Made by a program: the position numbers and the translations under genes
Shown here: positions 1 through 3,818 of the stretch, one piece after another
Position numbering within the stretch: position 1 is the stretch's first letter
Layout of the letters: each line of letters begins with the position of its first letter
From: Pseudomonadota bacterium
GTDB taxonomy: Bacteria > Pseudomonadota > Gammaproteobacteria > Steroidobacterales > Steroidobacteraceae
Assembly (NCBI GenBank): GCA_021817875.1
Contig: JAKAFQ010000290.1
Location: 1-5,853 of the forward strand
DNA length: 5,853 nucleotides
Direction of reading: 5' to 3'
Notes under the pieces: model-generated
What the model was told of the DNA's origin: nothing
Database searches by the model: none
What the model saw: the letters and a program-made list of their open reading frames with translations, nothing else

Positions 1-27
1 ACATGGCAACGGCCAGCGCCGCCATCC

Positions 28-249
28 TCATCCTGAGCATCGTGCCCACTCCCGGCGCGGGGCGGCAGAAGGGGCATGGCCAGCAGCTGCGAGATCGGCG
101 ACGTCACGCCGCCCCACCGACTGCCGCACGCCCACGCCCGGAAACTCGACGCGGATGACGCAGAACTTGCGTCGCGGTGAATCGGGCTTGTCGGAGAAGG
201 GGCGGATGTCGATCACCTTGCCGAAACGGATGTCGAGTCGATCAATCAT
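28..249 (-). pseudogene. Probable truncated tRNA-binding-domain (CsaA-like) fragment
   Basis: A 73-residue reading frame starts at an ATG whose complement is at 247-249. Its first ~46 residues resemble the start of a CsaA-type tRNA-binding (OB-fold) domain: RLDIRFGKVIDIRPF, then KPDSPRRKFCVIRVEF, then GVGVRQS. In the family these correspond to the first strand (DIRxGxV), the KPxxP turn and the G(V/T)(R/K)xS segment. Full family members are about 110 residues and continue with a segment like LVGRQVLAVVNFPP. Nothing like it appears in any minus-strand frame between 1 and 110. After about position 112 the translation turns into Arg/Ala-rich text typical of out-of-frame high-GC DNA. I infer a truncated remnant, or a gene interrupted at a rearrangement point. 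It lies 145 bases downstream of the methyltransferase on the same strand, with no convincing ribosome binding site. The alternative is a chance ORF; the family call rests on short motifs only. Confidence 0.35.
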
Positions 250-394
250 GGGGGAGTGAGCCTGGATGCCTCTGCGTGCAAGACTGGAGCAAAAGAAAAC
301 TGCAATGAGGCGGCGCGGCGAACGGGCGCACGAGGCAACGCCGTGAGCAGTCCTGGCGCAAGGGACGCAGGCCCCACAGGGTAGGCGATGACAC

Positions 395-1159
395 TCATTT
401 GGTCAGAAGGAAGAGATCGCCGTAAGTCGAGAAGGGCGTGACGATCCCGTGGTAACGCGAGATGGCATGGATCAGCTTGGTCAGGTACTCGGGCCTATAG
501 GCGATCGAGCGGAAGCTCTGGCCTGCCTTGAACAGTACGCCCTGCTCTGCGTCGTAGACCCGGATGGACGACTTGCCGAAGCAGGTCACGTAGTAGTTAT
601 AGCGACCGATGGTCGTCGCAGAACGGGTGTTGAAGTTCGACATAGCCAAGTCGACGCCCGCCATGTCAAGCATCTCGATCAGCTCTTCGACATTGATGAA
701 ATTGCCAAAGAGATTGAACGGAAATAACACCAATTTGCGTCGCGGGTACTTGCCTTCGGGCAGTACGGGCGACCGCAGCTTCTCGACCGGTGTACAGAGG
801 AAGTCGATGCGCCCGGGGCGATGCCTCAGTTTCAGCGCATTCGCTATGGCCAACTCGTTGATGTCCACGCCGATGTACTGCGAACACAACGCTGACAGCC
901 ACTCGGAATTATGCCCGGTGTGGCAGCCAACTTCGATGATGCATTCGTACTGCTCCTCCTGCAAAACCTTTGTCACGTGATTGCGCTCGTCCTGCAGGAA
1001 CTGCGTGACCTCGGACGAGAAGCACTCGGGGTTCATGATGCGTTCCGAGTCGGGGGAGCTCATGTAGAAGTCGTTGTTGGGCATGGGCAGCAGTGCATGC
1101 ACCACCCGTTGGTCGACGGCCAGGGCATTGGCAGGTTTCACCCAGTCGGCTTTGTACAT
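395..1159 (-). CDS. Class I SAM-dependent methyltransferase
   Basis: The predicted protein has 254 residues and a Rossmann-type methyltransferase core. Motif I is IIEVGCHTGHN at 74-84 (the glycine-rich SAM loop). The acidic residue that binds the SAM ribose is D99, in YIGVDIN (95-101). A conserved-looking FPFNLFGNF stretch lies at 146-154, about where motif IV is expected. About 70 residues precede the core, and the C-terminal part (about 180-254) is rich in Tyr/Phe and may shape the acceptor pocket. No signal peptide or membrane segment is visible, so it is probably cytosolic. The ATG at 1159 is the earliest usable start: an in-frame TAG lies four codons upstream. The Shine-Dalgarno is poor. 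The gene is transcribed away from the desaturase/ligase operon. Its base composition is clearly less GC-rich (for example 26 of 60 bases at 661-720, against 45 of 60 at 5161-5220). The substrate is not deducible; it may tailor the cluster product or be an unrelated flanking gene. Confidence 0.85.
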   Translation of the reverse strand: MYKADWVKPANALAVDQRVVHALLPMPNNDFYMSSPDSERIMNPECFSSEVTQFLQDERNHVTKVLQEEQYECIIEVGCHTGHNSEWLSALCSQYIGVDINELAIANALKLRHRPGRIDFLCTPVEKLRSPVLPEGKYPRRKLVLFPFNLFGNFINVEELIEMLDMAGVDLAMSNFNTRSATTIGRYNYYVTCFGKSSIRVYDAEQGVLFKAGQSFRSIAYRPEYLTKLIHAISRYHGIVTPFSTYGDLFLLTK

Positions 1160-1232
1160 ACCTATTGTCTAGATGTTGATGCGAGTGCGGAGAAGCTGTG
1201 AACGAACCCTGCACGCCGGCGTACTTGCTGCA

Positions 1233-1258
1233 AATCGACACCTGTGATGCTGCAGGCC
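1233..1258 (+). repeat. Direct repeat copy A, AATCGACA-N11-GCAGGCC
   Basis: This is the first of two 26-base units with identical ends and identical spacing: AATCGACA at 1233-1240 and GCAGGCC at 1252-1258. Of 26 positions, 19 match copy B. It sits directly upstream of the candidate -35 of the rightward promoter, where an activator or one half of a looping operator could bind. Confidence 0.5.
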
Positions 1259-1290
1259 TTGCGGGCTATGAAGACCGCATATAGTATAAT
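1259..1290 (+). promoter_or_regulatory. Candidate promoter for the rightward operon
   Basis: A perfect sigma70-type -10 hexamer, TATAAT, lies at 1285-1290 in the most AT-rich stretch of the spacer. The best -35 match is TTGCGG at 1259-1264, which leaves a 20-base spacer and is too long for a strong promoter. With the overlapping TATAGT at 1280-1285 as -10, the spacer is 15 bases. The weak -35 fits a promoter that needs an activator. Transcription would start near 1297, giving an approximately 95-base leader before the ATG at 1393. Confidence 0.4.
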
Positions 1291-1306
1291 AGAAAGTTTG
1301 CCTCAA
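1278..1306 (-). promoter_or_regulatory. Weak candidate promoter for the methyltransferase
   Basis: Read on the minus strand, TTGAGG (complement of 1301-1306) is followed after 17 bases by TATATG (complement of 1278-1283). This would fire toward the methyltransferase and overlap the rightward -10 region, so the two promoters would exclude each other. The -10 matches the consensus at only four of six positions, so this is a suggestion only. Confidence 0.2.
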
Positions 1307-1314
1307 AGCCCAGC

Positions 1315-1340
1315 AATCGACAGCTTGCAGCTTGCAGGCC
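1315..1340 (+). repeat. Direct repeat copy B, AATCGACA-N11-GCAGGCC
   Basis: This is the second unit, with AATCGACA at 1315-1322 and GCAGGCC at 1334-1340. It lies 82 bases from copy A and downstream of the predicted transcription start. Its 11-base middle is part of the tandem CAGCTTG duplication. The two copies bracket the candidate -10 element, which suggests a paired operator, although chance similarity cannot be excluded. Confidence 0.5.
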
Positions 1341-1392
1341 AACGCTGTGATAGCGATTCGCGCCGACAACCAACACTCCACGGAGACTTCGC

Positions 1393-1740
1393 ATGACCTT
1401 GCCTACACCTTTGGAACTCGCGCAACGCCAACTTGACGCCTACAACGCGCGTGACCTCGATCAATTCCTTGCTAACTTCAGCGACGACGTGAAGTCGTAT
1501 CGCATGCCGGCCCTTGAGCCCGCGCTCGTGGGCAAGCGACAGTTCGGCGAGTTCTACGCAACACAACGTTTCAACATGCCCTCTCTTCACGCAGAGCTCA
1601 TCAGTCGCACCGTTTTGGGCAACAAGGTGTTCGACCGCGAGCGCGTGTGGGGTGTGAGAGAGCAGCCCATCGAGATGGTGGCGGTGTTCGAAGTCCACGA
1701 TGGCTTGATTCGCGCCGTGTGGGGCTTTGCGCCCGACTGA
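1393..1740 (+). CDS. SnoaL/NTF2-like fold protein
   Basis: The predicted protein has 115 residues, the usual size for a single SnoaL-like or steroid-isomerase-like NTF2 domain. The N-terminal helix AQRQLDAYNARDLDQFLANF (about 10-29) followed by SDDVKSYRMP is the family's typical opening. The rest alternates as short helices and strands (FGEFYATQRF, AELISRTVLGNKVFDRERVWG, IEMVAVFEVHDGLIRAVWGF) that would close the cone-shaped pocket. A Shine-Dalgarno GGAGA at 1382-1386, six bases before the ATG, supports the start. It has no signal peptide or membrane segment and is likely a cytosolic soluble protein. In biosynthetic clusters such domains act as cyclases, isomerases, hydratases or ligand-binding helpers; which applies here cannot be read from sequence. 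It is the first rightward gene and probably shares the operon promoter, but a 71-98 base gap with two hairpins separates it from the desaturases. Confidence 0.8.
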   Translation: MTLPTPLELAQRQLDAYNARDLDQFLANFSDDVKSYRMPALEPALVGKRQFGEFYATQRFNMPSLHAELISRTVLGNKVFDRERVWGVREQPIEMVAVFEVHDGLIRAVWGFAPD

Positions 1741-1750
1741 GTGCCCGGGC

Positions 1751-1771
1751 GTTCTTCGGTCGGGGAAGAGC
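1751..1771 (+). other. Small hairpin after the SnoaL-like gene
   Basis: GTTCTTC at 1751-1757 pairs with GAAGAGC at 1765-1771 around a seven-base loop, with one G-T wobble. It begins 10 bases after the SnoaL-like stop codon. There is no following T run, so it is not a standard intrinsic terminator; it could stabilise the upstream mRNA end or mean nothing. Confidence 0.25.
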
Positions 1772-1793
1772 TTGGCTCGCCCCATCCCCCATT

Positions 1794-1811
1794 GCTCGGT
1801 AGCGACCGAGC
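1794..1811 (+). other. Perfect 7-bp stem-loop before desaturase 1
   Basis: GCTCGGT (1794-1800) and ACCGAGC (1805-1811) form a perfect stem with the tetraloop AGCG. No T tract follows, so a classical terminator is unlikely. The structure sits exactly where the ribosome would bind for a TTG start at 1812, which argues for the downstream GTG at 1839. It may act as a partial attenuator or RNA-processing site between the SnoaL-like gene and the desaturases. Confidence 0.4.
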
Positions 1812-1828
1812 TTGACTGACGAGGTAGC

Positions 1829-1832
1829 GGAG
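1829..1832 (+). promoter_or_regulatory. Ribosome binding site deciding the desaturase 1 start
   Basis: GGAG lies six bases before the GTG at 1839, an ideal spacing. The alternative in-frame TTG at 1812 has no such element and directly follows a stem-loop. The GTG also aligns with an internal ATG (2813) near the start of the downstream paralog. Confidence 0.5.
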
Positions 1833-1838
1833 CGAACG

Positions 1839-2795
1839 GTGGGCAGCGTCTTCAAGTATTCGGTCTGGGATGCGACGAACGTGGCGGTCATACCTTTGCA
1901 AGCCGCATTCTTCGTGTGGCTGGCGATGGTGTACCCGACGCTCTCGGTGCCGACGCTTCTCGCCCTGGTGCCGGTGGTCTACGCATTGGCGCTGCTCAAT
2001 TCTGGCGCCAATCACAATCACTATCACACCCCGTTCTTCCGCCAGCGCTGGCTGAATGTTGCGGCCCGCTTGGGCTTCTCTTTGCTGGGGGCGCCCAAGA
2101 CCCCACACAACCTTTACCACGGTTATCACCACGCGACGAAGAAGTCTTGGAACGAGGCGTCATTCCTGCAGATAGTGGGCCTGCGCCGGCCCTTGCCGAA
2201 GCAGGTGCTGGGCTTCTTCGGCTTCTATCTCGACTCCTTCGGGCTTAAGTATGTGGTGCTCTTCGTGCTGCTCAAGCGCTGGCCGGTGGAGCGCCTGGCC
2301 GCATTCGCCACACCCGACGACACGGTCATGGGCGAACGCCTGTTCAAGCGGATCAAGGAGCCCGCCACCTTGCGCGCGGCGCAACTCGACGTGCTCGTCT
2401 GGGTGGGGTTTCGCGTGCTGCTGTGCGTGATCGACTGGCAGTTCTTCGTGTTCTTCTTCGTGCCTGCAACCTATGTGGTCGAGACCTTGCGCATGGGCGA
2501 AGACTTCATGCACCACTGGGGCGCTGCCGACCCCGACGACCCGACGCGCGATGCCGTGAGCTGCTACGGACGCATCTACAACTGGTTGACGTTCAACCTC
2601 GGTTACCACCAAGAGCATCACCTGCGCCCCGGCGAGCACTGGCTGCGGCTGCCCGCCATGACGGCCGAGTTGCCCACCGATCGGCGCACCGTGTCCTTCA
2701 GCCACTACCTGAACCTGCCGGTGTTTCACCCCACGTTTGCTGCGCGCCTGGCCGCCGCGCGACGTACTGACGCGAATAGCGCCGGCGCCGCATGA
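1839..2795 (+). CDS. Membrane fatty acid desaturase, first tandem copy
   Basis: The predicted protein has 318 residues from the GTG at 1839 (327 if the TTG at 1812 is used). It is an integral-membrane diiron desaturase of the FA_desaturase superfamily. The three histidine boxes are present: HNHYH at 59-63, HNLYHGYHH at 90-98 and HQEHH at 257-261. In the family these bind two irons that activate O2 to remove hydrogens from an acyl chain. Hydrophobic segments lie at about 15-32, 36-54 and 185-216, so the histidines should face the cytoplasm. An electron donor (ferredoxin or rubredoxin type) is needed but not seen here. The stop overlaps the start of the next gene (ATGA at 2792-2795), implying translational coupling. 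It is roughly 60% identical by eye to the downstream protein. Placement before a fatty acyl-AMP ligase suggests it modifies the lipid starter of a secondary metabolite rather than bulk membrane lipid. Bond position, and whether it forms double or triple bonds, cannot be told. Confidence 0.88.
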   Translation: MGSVFKYSVWDATNVAVIPLQAAFFVWLAMVYPTLSVPTLLALVPVVYALALLNSGANHNHYHTPFFRQRWLNVAARLGFSLLGAPKTPHNLYHGYHHATKKSWNEASFLQIVGLRRPLPKQVLGFFGFYLDSFGLKYVVLFVLLKRWPVERLAAFATPDDTVMGERLFKRIKEPATLRAAQLDVLVWVGFRVLLCVIDWQFFVFFFVPATYVVETLRMGEDFMHHWGAADPDDPTRDAVSCYGRIYNWLTFNLGYHQEHHLRPGEHWLRLPAMTAELPTDRRTVSFSHYLNLPVFHPTFAARLAAARRTDANSAGAA

Positions 2796-3808
2796 CAAGA
2801 GACCCATTCCCGATGAACAGCAGCCGCCTATTCCGCTACTCGCGCCTGGACGCGCTGAGCGTCGCGGTCATTCCCTTCCAGCTGGCGTGCTTTGTGGGGC
2901 TGGCGATGGCCTATGCGCAGCTGTCGTGGATGGCGCTCGTGTTGATCGCGCCGGCACTGTTCGCGTTGTCGTTGCAAAGCTCGGGGGCGAACCACAACCA
3001 CTTTCATACGCCGGTGTTTCGCCAGCGCTGGTTGAACGGGCTGGTGCGCATCGGCTTTTCGGCCATCGGCAACCCCAAGACGCCACACAACATCGGCCAT
3101 GGCATGCACCACGCCACCCCGCAGTCGTGGAACGAATCGTCGGTTCTCGAAATGCTGGGCCTCAAGCGCCCGCTGCACAAGCAGGTGATGGCATTCCTGA
3201 TGTTCATCCCCGAGTCGCTGGGCCTCAAGTACCTGGTGTTTCTGGTGCTGCTGAAGATCTGGCCGGTCGAGCGTGTGGCGGCGTTTGCCACCCCGAAAGA
3301 AGACGAGCGGAAGGTCGCCGTCAAGTTGTTCGAGCGCCTGAAGCAGCCGGCCACCCTGCGCGCGGCGCAGCTCGACATCGCCGCCTGGATCGCACTGCGC
3401 GTGCTGCTGTGCGCGATCGACTGGCGCTTTTTCTTCTTCTACTTCGTGCCCGTGCAGTACGTGATCGAGACGCTGCGGCAGACCGAGAACTACCTGCAGC
3501 ACTGGGGCGCGAGCGACCCCTTCGACGACACGCGCGACTCGGTGAGCTGCTACGGGCGCCTCTACAACTGGTTGACCTTCAACCTCGGCTACCACCAGGA
3601 ACACCACCACCGCGCCGGTGCGCATTGGCTCGAACTGCCCGCCGTGCGAAAGGAACTGCCGGCGGACCGCCGCATCGTGCCTTTCACGCACTACATCAAC
3701 CTGCCGGTGTTCTACCCCGAGGTGTCGCGGCGCTTGGCGGCCGGCACCGCAACTCGCGCGGCGGAACCCGCCGAACTGCCCACCCCCGAGCGCACCGCGC
3801 AACCGTGA
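2792..3808 (+). CDS. Membrane fatty acid desaturase, second tandem copy
   Basis: The predicted protein has 338 residues and is a paralog of the preceding gene. Histidine boxes are HNHFH at 68-72, HNIGHGMHH at 99-107 and HQEHH at 269-272 plus the preceding H268 (GYHQEHHH, 266-273). Hydrophobic stretches lie at about 23-41, 46-62 and 196-227. Strongly shared blocks include TPHN, FRQRWLN, PATLRAAQLD, SCYGR-YNWLTFNLGYHQEHH and LNLPVF/INLPVF. It differs from copy one by a two-residue insertion around 178-185, by changes inside box two (Y-to-G and Y-to-M), and by an Ala/Pro/Thr-rich tail of about 20 residues. The ATG at 2792 overlaps the previous stop as ATGA. A second in-frame ATG at 2813 fits the paralog's N-terminus and could be the real start. 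The ligase follows after 10 bases. It probably introduces a second unsaturation, or converts the first, on the same acyl chain; this is inference from context. Confidence 0.88.
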   Translation: MTRDPFPMNSSRLFRYSRLDALSVAVIPFQLACFVGLAMAYAQLSWMALVLIAPALFALSLQSSGANHNHFHTPVFRQRWLNGLVRIGFSAIGNPKTPHNIGHGMHHATPQSWNESSVLEMLGLKRPLHKQVMAFLMFIPESLGLKYLVFLVLLKIWPVERVAAFATPKEDERKVAVKLFERLKQPATLRAAQLDIAAWIALRVLLCAIDWRFFFFYFVPVQYVIETLRQTENYLQHWGASDPFDDTRDSVSCYGRLYNWLTFNLGYHQEHHHRAGAHWLELPAVRKELPADRRIVPFTHYINLPVFYPEVSRRLAAGTATRAAEPAELPTPERTAQP

Positions 3809-3818
3809 GCGCGCCGCC

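Larger units (their letters stand above)
1160..1392. promoter_or_regulatory. Divergent intergenic regulatory region
   Basis: This 233-base spacer separates the leftward methyltransferase from the rightward biosynthetic genes and must hold the promoters of both. It contains an AT-rich island around 1266-1300, a perfect TATAAT, a pair of spaced direct repeats (separate entries), a tandem CAGCTTG CAGCTTG at 1321-1334, and a short inverted repeat CGCT-GTGAT-AGCG at 1343-1355. No credible small gene is seen; the open frames crossing it lack start signals and protein-like composition. Confidence 0.6.

Noticed and set aside
3..158. Small plus-strand ORF beginning ATGGCAACG near the left end
   Set aside because: After about 20 residues it becomes Arg/Pro-rich, it has no visible ribosome site within the window, and it overlaps the minus-strand fragment antisense.
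449..980. Plus-strand open frames across the methyltransferase
   Set aside because: They are antisense to a gene with clear SAM-binding motifs, and their translations show no family resemblance.
1343..1355. CGCT-GTGAT-AGCG inverted repeat as a CRP-type site
   Set aside because: It contains TGTGA but lacks the matching TCACA half at the right spacing; a four-base arm is too short to claim an operator.
1812..1817. TTGACT as a -35 box for a separate desaturase promoter
   Set aside because: No acceptable -10 element occurs 16-18 bases downstream (around 1834-1841), and the site falls just after a hairpin in a gap consistent with read-through.
1794..1820. Intrinsic terminator after the SnoaL-like gene
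   Set aside because: The stem is perfect, but there is no T run after it (TTGACTGACG), so Rho-independent termination is not supported; it is kept only as a stem-loop.
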